A DNA stretch of 28,598 nucleotides from Candidatus Hadersleviella danica (GTDB lineage: Bacteria; Chloroflexota; Anaerolineae; Promineifilales; Promineifilaceae): contig JADJSZ010000097.1 of assembly GCA_016711405.1 (NCBI GenBank), forward strand, positions 1-28,598, in the 5' to 3' direction. Made by a program: the position numbers and the translations under genes. Under the pieces are notes generated by a model, which saw only the letters and a program-made list of their open reading frames with translations, did not search any database and was not told the DNA's origin. Below are positions 8,713 to 17,575 of the stretch, in pieces; positions within the stretch are counted from its first letter, which is position 1; every line of letters begins with the position of its first letter.

Positions 8713-10161
8713 ATGTTTTCCTCCCTGCGTAGTCGGTTGCTTCTCTCTTATGCGGCCGTCATTTTCACCATTTTGCTCGTCGTGGCCGTTGCCCTCGTGC
8801 CCATCCTCAACGTGCCCTCCCAAGTGAATTTGGAGCAGGGTGCGGCGCGGTTGGCGCGGCTCGGCCGCCAAATTCCCACCGCCCTGCGCCAAGGAGCCAC
8901 GGCCGAAACAGTGCCCGACATTTTGCGCCAGCTTGCCGCCCAAGAGGAAGCCCGCATCCTCATCCTGACTGGCTACAACACCGTTTTTTTTGACACCTTG
9001 GGCAACTCCACACCCTCCAACAATACCATCAACCTCGAGAGCATCTCCCGCCGCCAAATGCCCCACTGGCCCAGCAGTGTGCCCGCCGATTGGCGCGCCA
9101 ATTTTAGCCAATTTGTCGATGGGCAAGGGCAACAATGGCTCGGCTTGCGCCAAGAATTTGGCTCCCCCAACCAACCCCTGACCCTGTTGCTGGCCGTGCC
9201 CGCCCCCACCTTGCGCGAAAACGTGGCCCGCTTTTTGGCCGAACCATTGCTCCGGGCAGGAGGCGTGGCCGTACTTTTGGCCTTCCTCCTCGCCTATTTT
9301 ATCAACCGTTCCGTGGCCGCACCCCTGCAACGAGTGGCCACGGCCGCTTCCGCCATCGCCACAGGGGACTACAGCCAGCGGGTAGCCCCCAGCGGCCCCC
9401 GCGAAGTGCAAACCCTCGCCACCAGCTTTAACCAGATGGTGGAGCAGGTGCAACAGAGCCAACAAGCCCAGCGCGATTTTGTGGCCAACGTGTCGCACGA
9501 CCTGAAAACGCCGCTGACGGCCGTGCAAGGCTGGAGCCAAGCGTTGCTCGATGGCACAGTGACCACCCCCACCCAACAAACCCGCGCCGCCAACATCATC
9601 CACGCCGAATCAGCCCGCATGGCGCGGCTGGTCAACCAACTGCTCGATTTGGCGCGGTTGGAGGCGGGGCAAGTGACCCTCAATCCTACCCGCCTTGAAC
9701 TAAACGAGGTGGTGCAAAATGTGCTGGCGGCCATGCTCCCCCGCGCCGAAGCCCAAGGCGTGGCGCTGACGGCCGAACTCCCCCCCACCCCTGTGCTGGC
9801 CACGGCCGATGGCGACCGCGTGACCCAAATCCTGACCAATTTGCTCGATAACGCCCTCAAAAACACGCCCGCAGGCGGCCGAGTGAGCATCCAACTGGCC
9901 ACGGCCGCGCCCGACCAAGTGCTGTTGCGCGTAGCCGACACAGGGCGGGGCATTCCCGCCGAAGATTTGCCGCGCATTTTCGAGCGGTTCTACCAAGTGG
10001 AAAAATCCCGCGCTCGGGTGGTGGATAACAACGGCCGCGCCAGCATTGGCCTTGGGCTGGCCATTGTGCGCCAACTGGTCGAGGCGCACGGCGGCCGTAT
10101 CACGGCCGAAAGCGAACTGGGGCAAGGCTCCCAATTTACCGTATGGCTCAAGGCGGGGTAA
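8713..10161 (+). CDS. Membrane sensor histidine kinase (HAMP-HisKA-HATPase)
   Basis: The 482-residue product has a first membrane helix (about 10-32), an extracytoplasmic sensor region (33-175), a second helix (183-200), HAMP (200-252), then HisKA with NVSHDLKTPLTA, phospho-acceptor His262. The ATPase domain carries the N box (QILTNLLDNALKN), G1 (ADTGRGIPAEDL), F box (RIFERFYQ) and G2 (GLGLAIVRQL). It is an inner-membrane sensor that autophosphorylates on His262 and passes phosphate to a response regulator. None is adjacent, so it is an orphan here. The acetate kinase gene follows 54 bp downstream on the same strand. The signal sensed is unknown. Confidence 0.93.
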   Translation: MFSSLRSRLLLSYAAVIFTILLVVAVALVPILNVPSQVNLEQGAARLARLGRQIPTALRQGATAETVPDILRQLAAQEEARILILTGYNTVFFDTLGNSTPSNNTINLESISRRQMPHWPSSVPADWRANFSQFVDGQGQQWLGLRQEFGSPNQPLTLLLAVPAPTLRENVARFLAEPLLRAGGVAVLLAFLLAYFINRSVAAPLQRVATAASAIATGDYSQRVAPSGPREVQTLATSFNQMVEQVQQSQQAQRDFVANVSHDLKTPLTAVQGWSQALLDGTVTTPTQQTRAANIIHAESARMARLVNQLLDLARLEAGQVTLNPTRLELNEVVQNVLAAMLPRAEAQGVALTAELPPTPVLATADGDRVTQILTNLLDNALKNTPAGGRVSIQLATAAPDQVLLRVADTGRGIPAEDLPRIFERFYQVEKSRARVVDNNGRASIGLGLAIVRQLVEAHGGRITAESELGQGSQFTVWLKAG

Positions 10162-10215
10162 AGGGATGAGTGTGGTAAAATCTGCTCCTCTCGCCAACCT
10201 TCTTACTCCTTGCCC

Positions 10216-11405
10216 ATGAACGTCCTCATCCTCAATTGCGGTAGCTCCTCCCTCAAATTTGCCCTCTTAGAAGCCCACAACGGCCGTCGCCACTTCACAG
10301 GGCTGGCCGAGCGGCTGGGCACGGCCGAAGCCATTCTCCACTGGCAAACCGCCACCACCAAACAAAGCGAACCCCTGCCCACGGCCGACCATCACCGCGC
10401 CCTGCAACGGGTGGCCGAACTCCTGTCCCACCACAACTTATTGGCGGATGGCCTCGCGGCCGTCGGCCATCGCGTCGTTCACGGCGGCGAACAGTTCGCC
10501 CACTCCACCCGCATCACGGCCGAAGTGTTGGCCGTTATCGAAGCGTGTGTGCCCTTGGCCCCCCTACACAACCCCGCCAATTTGGTCGGAATCCGCACCG
10601 CCCAAGAGCTGTTTACGGCCGTGCCCCAAGTGGCCGTCTTCGACACCGCCTTCCACCAAACCCTGCCCCCCCACGCCTATCTCTACCCCGTGCCCTACGC
10701 CTTGTACGAGCAAAACGGGGTGCGCCGCTACGGTTTTCATGGCACCAGCCACCGCTATGTCGTCCAACGCGCCGCCGAACTCCTCGGCCGTCCCCTCGCC
10801 GAGTTGGCCTTGGTCAGCGCCCATTTGGGCAATGGCTGTAGTGCCACGGCCGTTCTCAACGGCCGCAGTGTAGACACAACGATGGGCTTAACCCCGCTGG
10901 AAGGCTTGGTCATGGGTACGCGCAGTGGCGATATAGACCCCAGTTTGCCCCAATTTTGCACGACCAACTCGGCTACGACGTGACCCGCACGACCAATCTG
11001 CTAAACAAAGAAAGCGGCCTGCTCGGCGTGTCGGGCCTGAGCAACGACATGCGCACGTTGTTGGAGGCGGCCGAACAAGGCCACCAGCGGGCACAAACGG
11101 CCGTGGATTTGTTCTGCTACCGCTTGGCCAAGAGCATCGCCGCCTTAACCGTGCCCTTGGGGCGGCTCGATGGGCTAATTTTTACAGGGGGGATTGGGGA
11201 GCATTCGGCCGCGATTCGCGCCCAAGTGGTGCGCCAATTGGCCATCTTGGGCTTGGCCATAGATGGGGCGCGAAATAGCTCACACGGCCGCGCCAGCCAC
11301 GGCCGCATCTCCCCCCCCGAGGCACACCCGGCCGTGTTGGTCATCCCCACGGATGAAGAGTGGATGATTGCGCAGGATTGTGTGGTGGTTTTGGGAGAGG
11401 GGTGA
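10216..11405 (+). CDS. ackA: Acetate kinase, frameshifted
   Basis: Converts acetyl phosphate and ADP to acetate and ATP (or the reverse) in the cytoplasm. The start ATG at 10216 gives MNVLILNCGSSSLKF, the ASKHA phosphate-1 signature. Other family motifs are GHRVVHGG, VFDTAFHQTLP, RYGFHGTSHRYV and HLGNGCSATAV. The first frame ends soon after GTRSGDIDPSL, reading PQFCTTNSATT. The second frame resumes at HDQLGYDVTRTTNLLNKESG and runs to GGIGEHSA and a normal C-terminus. Adding one T to the run at 10954-10957 restores PQFLHDQLGYD and a 397-codon frame of the usual length, so the break is probably an indel error. No phosphotransacetylase gene is adjacent. Confidence 0.92.
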
Positions 11406-11479
11406 GGAAGAGCAGAGGGGCAGAGGAGCAGGGGAGCAGAGGGGAAGCTGACTAGCTGAACTGCTGACTAGCTGACCCG
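11406..11479. repeat. Purine-rich AGCAGAGG words and AGCTGACT words between convergent genes
   Basis: AGCAGAGGGGCAGAGGAGCAG-like words are followed by repeated GCTGACTAGCTGA words. The same two-part arrangement occurs at 17495-17573, and the purine part recurs inside the YfhO gene at 25127-25164. Confidence 0.75.
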
Positions 11480-12322
11480 CTACCCTCGCAATGCTTCGGC
11501 CAGTGTGGTGGGGGCACGGCCGAGGAGCCAGCGCAGAACATTTCCGTTGCCCACCAGCCCATAACGGCCGTAATAAGCAAACATACGCGATAAAGTGTGG
11601 ATGGCCAGTGCAGGCAACCCATTCGCTTGGGCTTGTAGCTCCCACTCCAACAACGGCATCTCCTCCGCCACCACCTCTCGGCCGAGCAACCCCCCGCACA
11701 CCGCCGCAATCTCCCCTTGGCTCAGCGCGGCCGTGCCCACCAACTCATATGTCGCTCCCCGATGGGCGGCGGGGTTGGCCAACACTTCGGCCGCGACCAC
11801 GGCCACATCCCCCAAGGCCACCAAACTAAGCCGCGTGTCGGGCGGGTAGGGCACGGCGTAAACCCCACGCGCCTGCATGGCCGCCCAATAAGCCAAAATG
11901 TTTTCCATGTAGGGCGCGGGTTGCAAAATCGTAAAATTCACCCCCGCCATAAAAATCTCCTCTTCCACCCGCAATTTGTGCCAATGGTGGGGCATCTCCT
12001 CCGTGTGGGGGTGCAACACCGAATGGTACACGAGATGCGCCCCACTACTTTGGGCCGCCTGAATGGCCATTTGGCCCATGTGCATCTCTTGGGGGTTCAT
12101 GTTGGGGGCGATGTGGTAGATGGCGGTCACGCCCTCGGCCGCTTCGCGCACGACAGCGGCGCGGGTCATATCCCCCACCACGACTTCGGCCGCACCCGCT
12201 TGTTGCGCGGCGGCCGTTCGGCTCTCGCGGCGCACCAAGGCGCGTACCGCCAACCCGCGCTGGGTAGCGGCCGTTATCACCGCCAACCCCGTTTTCCCTC
12301 CTGCGCCTGTAACTAAAATCAT
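11480..12322 (-). CDS. NmrA-like atypical short-chain dehydrogenase/reductase
   Basis: The 280-residue protein starts MILVTGAGGKTGLAVI, an NAD(P)-binding GxxGxxG motif at the very N-terminus. It continues AVRALVRRES (NADP-type Arg) and VVVGDMTR, as in NmrA/YesF/QOR2-type atypical SDRs. The segment HSVLHPHTEEMPHHWHKLRVEEEIFMAG lies where the family has its Tyr/Lys-region helix, without a clear catalytic YxxxK. Members act as NAD(P)H-dependent quinone or small-molecule reductases, or as redox sensors. It is downstream of the importer operon on the same strand, separated by a hairpin-like repeat, so co-transcription is possible but unproven. Confidence 0.8.
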   Translation of the reverse strand: MILVTGAGGKTGLAVITAATQRGLAVRALVRRESRTAAAQQAGAAEVVVGDMTRAAVVREAAEGVTAIYHIAPNMNPQEMHMGQMAIQAAQSSGAHLVYHSVLHPHTEEMPHHWHKLRVEEEIFMAGVNFTILQPAPYMENILAYWAAMQARGVYAVPYPPDTRLSLVALGDVAVVAAEVLANPAAHRGATYELVGTAALSQGEIAAVCGGLLGREVVAEEMPLLEWELQAQANGLPALAIHTLSRMFAYYGRYGLVGNGNVLRWLLGRAPTTLAEALRG

Positions 12323-12328
12323 AGTGAT

Positions 12329-12386
12329 TAGTGGTTAGTGGCTAGTGGTTAGTGGACTAATCACTAGCCACTAACCACTAGCCACT
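12329..12386. repeat. Inverted heptamer array (TTAGTGG/CTAGTGG words)
   Basis: Left arm 12329-12355 is made of TTAGTGG and CTAGTGG words; right arm 12361-12386 is made of the inverse words CACTAGC and CACTAAC. A hairpin with a loop of about 5 nt is predicted by inspection. The binding-protein stop codon at 12378 lies inside the right arm. Confidence 0.85.
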
Positions 12387-13558
12387 GTTACTTCTACTCG
12401 CCGCCGGGCGTAATTCCACCTCAATGCGGGTGAAACTTTCGCCGACGGTGTCTAAATCGCCTAGCATTTCGAGGGCGGCTTGGGCCAAGTCGGTGCGGTA
12501 AGCGCCGTCGTTGGGAGCGGCCGTTAACACGCCAAAATCGGTGCAGATGGCTACCGTTTGCTCATAGAGCGCGGGATCCATCACGCCCACACCCAAGGGG
12601 GAGGCCAAATCAGGGCGTTGATTTCGTTCATCATCCACGTCATGTGGCTTTCGCCAAGGGTGGGGCCATTGTCCAACACAATTTGCACACACGCCTCGGG
12701 GTTGTCGCGGCAGTAAATCCACCCCTTGAAGGAGGCGGCCAAGAAGCGGGTGGCAATGTCCTCATTGCCCTCTTCCGCCAGCCACGACTCTTGCACAAAG
12801 ATTTGGTCTTGGAGCATGGCCGTGCCGACATCGTTGTAATCTACGACGATAAAGTCCTCGGGTTGGTACAACTCGCCCGTTTCGGGGTTGGTCGCTTCCA
12901 ACAATTGGGCATATTCGTTGTAGGTTTCCGCTTGGGCCATGTCCAACTCGCGGTTGAGCAGGAGCGACATGTCAAACGGTTGTTGAATGACGGTCACTTG
13001 GCTGGGGTCATCGGGTTCGATACCTGCTTGGCGCAGGGCGGCGAACACCTCAAACTCGTTGCCAAAGCCCCATGTGCCCACGCGCTTGCCCGCCCAATCT
13101 TCCACATTTTCCAGCCCCGAATCGGCCCAGCCGACTTGCACGGTGCCACTGCGTTGGAAAACTTGGCCAATGCTGACCAAATCGGCCCCTTGTTCGCGGG
13201 AGGCGAGCATTTTGGGCAACCACGCAATGCCAAATTGGGCTTGGCCCGAGGCGACGACTTGTTGGGGCACAATTTCAACTGCGCCTTGCAAGATGGTCAC
13301 ATCGAGACACATTTCTTCGTAGAAGCCTTGGGCATCGGCCGCGAAGTAGCCCGCAAACTGGGATTGGGTGAACCATTGCAGTTGCAGGGAGACGGGGGTG
13401 AGGGTGGCGCAGGCGGCCGTTTCCTCGGGCATTGTCTCAGTGGTTTCACCACTGGGCGCGGCCGTGGGGGCGGCCGTTGGCTCGGCCGTGCCACCACAAG
13501 CGGCCAAGAGAGCCAACAAACTCAGCAACAACAGCAATCCGAACGTTTTCTTCTTCAT
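12378..13558 (-). CDS. ABC importer substrate-binding lipoprotein (NMT1/ThiY/RibY-like), frameshifted
   Basis: The start ATG at 13558 has AGGAG 8 nt upstream. A lipoprotein signal peptide (LLLLSLLALLAAC) leads to a Gly/Thr/Ala-rich linker. The NMT1/THI5-like domain opens LQLQWFTQSQFAGYFAADAQGF and continues through GKRVGTWGFGNEFEVFAAL. The first frame ends WMMNEINALIWPPPWVWA. One extra C in the run at 12597-12601 (minus strand) restores IWPPPLGVGVMDPALYEQTV, a typical ending segment for this family, giving about 393 residues. Relatives bind thiamine precursors (HMP), riboflavin or sulfonates outside the membrane; the QWFxQSQFAGYF start fits the HMP/riboflavin group better than the sulfonate group. 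The final residues come from an intergenic repeat, so the C-terminus may have drifted. Confidence 0.85.
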
Positions 13559-13566
13559 CTTCTTTT

Positions 13567-13571
13567 CTCCT
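13567..13571 (-). promoter_or_regulatory. Strong Shine-Dalgarno of the binding-protein gene
   Basis: AGGAG on the minus strand, 8 nt before the ATG at 13558. It is one of the few clear ribosome binding sites in the window and fixes this start. Confidence 0.75.
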
Positions 13572-13583
13572 TACTAAATAGTG

Positions 13584-13656
13584 GGCTGTAAGCCATAAGC
13601 CGTAAGCTGTAAGCCCAGAACGGAGCTTATGGCTTACGGCTTACGGCTTACAGCTT
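13584..13656. repeat. Inverted heptamer array (GTAAGCC/ATAAGCC words), possible processing or attenuation hairpin
   Basis: Left arm (13584-13615) carries TAAGCCA, TAAGCCG and TAAGCTG words; right arm (13624-13656) carries the inverse GGCTTAT and GGCTTAC words. It lies between the second permease and the binding-protein gene, so the transcript would carry a long stem here. The same words recur at 15330-15356. Confidence 0.8.
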
Positions 13657-14418
13657 TTAATGTTCGCGATGCCACGGGATAATCAGCCGTTCGGCCGCGA
13701 GGATGAGCAAATAGAAAGTGATGCCCACCACGCAAGCGATGATAATGGCCGACCATGACAAATCGAAGCGAAATTTAGCCGCTTCTTGGGTGATAAACAC
13801 CCCCAATGCGGCGCGGTTGCCCCCAAAAAATTCCCCCACCACCGCCCCAATCATGCTCAGCGAGGCGGCCACTTTAAACGCGCTGAACATGTAGGGCAAC
13901 GCATTGGGGACGCGGAGCTTGAACAAAATTTGGAACTCGGTGGCCGCATTGGCGCGCATCAACTCGAGTGCGGATGGGGCTACCAGCGTTAGCCCGCGCA
14001 CGGTGTTAATCATCATGGGGAAAAAGACGATGACGGCCACAATCATCATCTTAGAAAACGGGTTATCTACCCCAAACCAGTTGTTGAGGATGGGCGCAAA
14101 GGCCAAGATGGGCACGGAGTTGGCCGCAATGGCGAAGGGCATGAGCGCTTCGTTGGCAAAGCTCCAGCGGGCGGTGGCGAAGGCGACGAGAATGCCGGCC
14201 GTGCAACCGATGGCAAAGCCGCCCAACGCTTCTTTGGTGGTGAACCAGCCGATGTTGACTAAACGGCCGAAATTTTCCCCAAACACCTTGGCAATGGCCG
14301 TCGGTGCTGGCAACAAAAACTGCTGAATCCCCAACCCGCGCACCAATAGCTCCCACAAAATGAGAACGCTGATAAAAATAGCCAAGGGGGGGAGGATTTT
14401 GGAGAGGCGGGAGGGCAT
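13657..14418 (-). CDS. ABC importer inner-membrane permease (SsuC/TauC/ThiX type)
   Basis: The 253-residue protein starts MPSRLSKILPPLAIFISVLILWELLV and has about six membrane helices, usual for the BPD_transp_1 family of nitrate/sulfonate/thiamine-precursor importers. The cytoplasmic coupling (EAA) region reads ANAATEFQILFKLRVPNALPYMFSAFKVA, where it docks onto the ATPase. It ends LIIPWHREH. It pairs with the second permease at 15336-16217, likely as a heterodimeric channel. Its neighbours are the ATPase upstream and the binding protein downstream. Confidence 0.9.
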   Translation of the reverse strand: MPSRLSKILPPLAIFISVLILWELLVRGLGIQQFLLPAPTAIAKVFGENFGRLVNIGWFTTKEALGGFAIGCTAGILVAFATARWSFANEALMPFAIAANSVPILAFAPILNNWFGVDNPFSKMMIVAVIVFFPMMINTVRGLTLVAPSALELMRANAATEFQILFKLRVPNALPYMFSAFKVAASLSMIGAVVGEFFGGNRAALGVFITQEAAKFRFDLSWSAIIIACVVGITFYLLILAAERLIIPWHREH

Positions 14419-14419
14419 G

Positions 14420-14495
14420 GGTGTATTGGTGTATTGGTGTATTGATGTACTGGTGTATTGATGTCAATAGACTAATAAACCAATACACCAATAAA
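14420..14495. repeat. Inverted octamer array (GGTGTATT words)
   Basis: GGTGTATT is repeated with small variation (GATGTACT, GATGTC), followed by the inverse words CAATACAC and CAATAAAC. It lies between the ATPase and second permease genes. The same family forms a larger inverted pair at 21472-21626. Confidence 0.8.
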
Positions 14496-14503
14496 CGTGT
14501 TCC

Positions 14504-15273
14504 CTAATGCGCTTCGCGCAGGGCTTCGCGCACTTCGGTGAGGAGTTCAAAATAGCGGGGATTTTCGCGGGTCAGGTCGTTGTCGCGGGGGTGGGCAAAT
14601 CTATGGGGATGATTTGGCTGATACGGCCGGGTCTGGCCGACATGACGACGACTTTGTTGGAGAGGTAAACAGCCTCGGCAATGCTGTGGGTGATGAAGAT
14701 GACGGTGGTGTGGGTGGTTTCCCAGATGTGGTGCAGTTCGGCGTTCATTCGTTCGCGGGTCATTTCGTCCAGTGCGCCAAATGGTTCGTCCATCAGGAGG
14801 AGTTTCGGCCGTAGGGCGAGTGCCCGCGCAATGGATGCCCGCTGTTGCATTCCGCCCGAGAGTTGCCACGGGTAATGGTTCTCAAAACCCGTCAGTTCGA
14901 CGAGTTTGAGCATTTCGCGGGCGCGTTGGTCGCGCTCGGCCGCTGGCAAGCCCAACAGTTCCAGCGGCAACTGCACATTTCGCAAAATGGTGCGCCATTC
15001 GTAGAGCACGGCCGCTTGAAACACAATCCCATAATCCCTATCCAGCCGTGCCTGTTGCGCCGATTTGCCATTGACCAACACCTCGCCCGAAGTTGGCGGG
15101 ATTAAATCGCCCACCAGCCGCATCAGGGTGGATTTGCCACAACCCGAGGGGCCGATAATCGAAATAAACTCACCCGCCTCAATTTCTAGGTTGATGTCTT
15201 TGAGGGCGGTGGTTTCGCTGGGCGAACCCGCATTAAAAATTTTGTTGACTTGGCGGAGCGTAACGACGGACAT
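14504..15273 (-). CDS. ABC importer ATPase (SsuB/TauB type), C-terminus frameshifted
   Basis: Starts MSVVTLRQVNKIFNAGSP. Walker A is IGPSGCGKSTL, the Q loop follows, the signature is LSGGMQQRASIARAL, and Walker B is LLLMDEPFGALDEMT with the switch His in FITHSIAEAVYL. The first frame ends IDLPTPATTT. One more G in the run at 14587-14591 restores DLPTPRDNDLTRENPRYFELLTEVREALREAH, a normal family tail, and a length near 256 residues. It energises import by the adjacent permeases. All catalytic motifs lie upstream of the break. Confidence 0.92.
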
Positions 15274-15356
15274 GGGGATTTTGGATTGCGGATTTTGGAT
15301 TGCGGAATGAAAGTTGGTGATTGATGGCTAATGGCTTACAGCTTACGGCTTATGGC
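15274..15356. repeat. GGATTGC words and GGCTTAC words at the end of the first permease gene
   Basis: GGATTGC/GGATTTT words (15280-15308) are followed by GGCTTAC, AGCTTAC, GGCTTAT words (15330-15356). The permease stop at 15336 and its last residues (ISRKL) are encoded by these words on the minus strand. Confidence 0.75.
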
Positions 15357-16217
15357 TAGATATTCAGCGGCCGTGATGAGGCCGAAGAAGAAGATGCCCA
15401 CAGCGGCCGAGGCTAGAATCGTCGCCCACAGCCGTTCGGGGGCAGAGATATAGAACTGGTTAAAGTTCAGAATCGCACCACCCAAGCCATCCCGAATGCC
15501 CGAAGGCAACTCGCCAATGATGGCTCCGACGACGCTGGACGTAGCCGAAATTTTAAGAGCCGTGAAAATATAGGGCAAGGCGGAGGGCAGGCGCAACTTC
15601 CACAAAATGGCCCATTTAGAGGCGGCGTAGGAGTGCATCAGTTCCAGCGACATGGGGTTGGGGGATTTTAGCCCGCGCAAGGTGTTGATGGTGACGGGGA
15701 AAAAGGTGAGGTAGGCGGAGATAATGGCCACCGAAAACCAGCCCGCCCTCAGCCAAATGACGACCATCGGGGCGATGGCGATGATGGGTACTGTTTGGGA
15801 GGCGACCACATAGGGCATACAGCCCCGTTCGGCCAAACTGACATGGGCGAAAAGGATGCCCAAGAGCAAACCCAAACTACTGCCAAGAGTAAACCCGACC
15901 ATTGCCTCGCGGAAAGTAAAAAGTGAGGCGCTCCACAAAATGGTGTACAGCGGTGGCCCATTGCGCCGCGAGGGGTTTGTAAACGCATCGGTAATGTCCC
16001 AAATGTGGGGCAAATTGAGATTGGAGGCGAACTTGAAGCGGTAGGGCGGGTTGTGATCTATGCCCCACGGGTTGGCCTCGGGGAACCAACGGTCGCCGCC
16101 GATGTATTTGACCCCTTCCCATGCCACAGCGATGAGCAGGAGCAGAAAGATGAGCGAAAAGGCTTGGCGCAACGGCCGTGGCAGGCGTTGCCAGCGAGAG
16201 GGTGGGGTGGTGGGCAT
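15336..16217 (-). CDS. ABC importer inner-membrane permease, second copy (SsuC/ThiX type)
   Basis: The 293-residue protein has about six membrane helices. The coupling segment is HSYAASKWAILWKLRLPSALPYIFTALKIS. It is longer than its partner because of a periplasmic insertion after the first helix (residues 38-85, GGDRWFPEANPWGIDHNPPYRF). It is the first gene of the importer set (permease, ATPase, permease, binding protein). An importer with two distinct permeases suggests a heterodimeric pore. No sulfonate or thiamine enzyme genes adjoin, so the substrate is open. Confidence 0.9.
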   Translation of the reverse strand: MPTTPPSRWQRLPRPLRQAFSLIFLLLLIAVAWEGVKYIGGDRWFPEANPWGIDHNPPYRFKFASNLNLPHIWDITDAFTNPSRRNGPPLYTILWSASLFTFREAMVGFTLGSSLGLLLGILFAHVSLAERGCMPYVVASQTVPIIAIAPMVVIWLRAGWFSVAIISAYLTFFPVTINTLRGLKSPNPMSLELMHSYAASKWAILWKLRLPSALPYIFTALKISATSSVVGAIIGELPSGIRDGLGGAILNFNQFYISAPERLWATILASAAVGIFFFGLITAAEYLAISRKL

Positions 16218-16228
16218 GGGAGAGAGAG

Positions 16229-16282
16229 TTGCAGGTTACAAGCTACAAGTCGCTTACCACCTGTAACTTGCAACTTGTAACC
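16229..16282. repeat. Inverted heptamer array (GTTACAAG / CTTGTAAC)
   Basis: GTTACAAG (16235-16242) is exactly inverse to CTTGTAAC (16274-16281), embedded in longer runs of related 7-nt words. It lies between the alaX-like gene and the importer operon. I looked for a TPP or FMN riboswitch in this 77-nt leader and saw none. Confidence 0.75.
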
Positions 16283-16294
16283 GAAATAGTTCCA

Positions 16295-17494
16295 TTAAAT
16301 CAACGAACTTAATACGGCCGCTACTCGCTCGGCCGAGGCAGTAAAGCCGCCCCCTTGCGCTTGCACGGCCGTTCCCCCACCTGCCTGCACCCCCAACTCG
16401 CCCAAGGCCGCTTTGAGCAGAGCGGCCATATCGCCGCCTGCTTGGGGATGTCGCTTGAAGAGCAGGAAGCCCGTTGCGCCCGCCTCGCCCACGGTGGCCA
16501 GCAGGGCGATACGTGGGGGCACTGCCGTTAGCGCAGTGGCCAACTGGCGCAAATCGGCGGGGGTTTTGTGGGGCAAAACGGCCGTCAGGAGGCTATCGCC
16601 AGCGGCCGTGGGCACAAATTGGCTGGACAACGCCTCCGCCTCAAAGCCCAGCAACTGCTCTTGCGCCGCTTTGAGTTGCCGTTGCAACTGCTTGTTTTCG
16701 CCGCGCAACTTTTGGATGTTGGGCAGAAGACCCTCAGCGGCCGTGGTCAATTCTGCTATCAGGCCGCCCATAATGGCCAATTGGCGGCCGTAAGCGGCCA
16801 CCGCACGGCCGCCACACAGAAACTCCAGCCGCATTTTGTCGCCCCGCTTCTCCCGCTTCACCAACTTGATAAGTCCCACCTCGCCCGTGTGCGCCACATG
16901 TGTGCCTCCACACGCGCTCAGGTCAAAATCGCCAATTTCGATGAGGCGCAGTTGGGCGTAATCTTTGGGCGGCCGTTTGCGCAAGGGAAACTCATCCAGC
17001 CGTGCCCAATCTACCAAATGCGCCGTGACGGGCAGATTGCGCCACACAGTTTCGTTGGCCAACGCCTCGGCCGTGGCCAAATCCGCCTCGCTCAAGTTGG
17101 CGCGGTCCAAATCAATGGTGCAGGTGGTTTCGTTGAGGTGGAAGCCGATGGTTTCCGCCTCGGCCGTGCGTAAAAACGCTTGGGAGAGGATGTGTTGGCC
17201 TGTGTGCTGTTGCATCAAATCCCAACGGCGCGGCCAATCGAGGCGGCCGTGCGCCAACTCGCCTCCCTGCCAGTCGGCCGCCAGCAGGTGCAAGATGGCG
17301 CCATCGGACGGCCGAATTTGCACATCCACCACGGCCGTTTCCCCCAACCACCCCCTATCGGCGGGTTGCCCGCCCGAAGCGGGGTAAAAATAGGTGTGCC
17401 CCAGCACCACCGCTGGTCGGCCGTCTTGTTCGGTTATTTCTGTGATGGGCGCGGTAAATTCGGCCGTGTAGGAATCGGTGTAGTAAGCACGCAT
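16295..17494 (-). CDS. Alanyl-tRNA editing protein (AlaX, long form with DHHA1-like domain)
   Basis: The 399-residue protein hydrolyses mischarged Ser-tRNA(Ala) or Gly-tRNA(Ala) in the cytoplasm. The N-terminal part (1-80) resembles the AlaRS beta-barrel (HTYFYPASGGQPADRGWL). The zinc editing site is HTGQH (His97, His101) plus CGGTH (Cys195, His199). A coiled coil (about 255-290, QKLRGENKQLQRQLKAAQEQ) leads to a DHHA1-like C-terminus ending AGGGTAVQAQGGGF, which may help bind tRNA. This three-part layout is the AlaX-L type, without the aminoacylation domain. Start at the ATG 17494, directly before the conserved TDSYTAEF start. Confidence 0.92.
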   Translation of the reverse strand: MRAYYTDSYTAEFTAPITEITEQDGRPAVVLGHTYFYPASGGQPADRGWLGETAVVDVQIRPSDGAILHLLAADWQGGELAHGRLDWPRRWDLMQQHTGQHILSQAFLRTAEAETIGFHLNETTCTIDLDRANLSEADLATAEALANETVWRNLPVTAHLVDWARLDEFPLRKRPPKDYAQLRLIEIGDFDLSACGGTHVAHTGEVGLIKLVKREKRGDKMRLEFLCGGRAVAAYGRQLAIMGGLIAELTTAAEGLLPNIQKLRGENKQLQRQLKAAQEQLLGFEAEALSSQFVPTAAGDSLLTAVLPHKTPADLRQLATALTAVPPRIALLATVGEAGATGFLLFKRHPQAGGDMAALLKAALGELGVQAGGGTAVQAQGGGFTASAERVAAVLSSLI

Positions 17495-17573
17495 GGGGAG
17501 AGGGGAGAGAAGAGGAGGAGGAGGAGCAGAGGAGCAGGAGAAGCTGACCGCTGAAATGCTGACAAGCTGATTT
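17495..17573. repeat. Purine-rich GGAGCAGAGG words plus GCTGA words
   Basis: GAGGAGGAGGAGCAGAGGAG is followed by GCTGACCGCTGAAATGCTGA, the same two-part spacer type as 11406-11479. Confidence 0.7.
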
Positions 17574-17575
17574 GC

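Noticed and set aside
12581..13591. Long plus-strand open frames opposite the importer, sensor kinase and YfhO genes
   Set aside because: They are antisense shadows in high-GC DNA with Gly/His/Arg-rich translations and no domain motifs.
12329..14495. CRISPR-like arrays in the importer operon spacers
   Set aside because: Units are only 7-8 nt, have no spacers, and are degenerate and inverted.
16218..16294. TPP or FMN riboswitch ahead of the importer operon
   Set aside because: The 77-nt leader is almost entirely an inverted heptamer array and lacks the conserved cores of either riboswitch.
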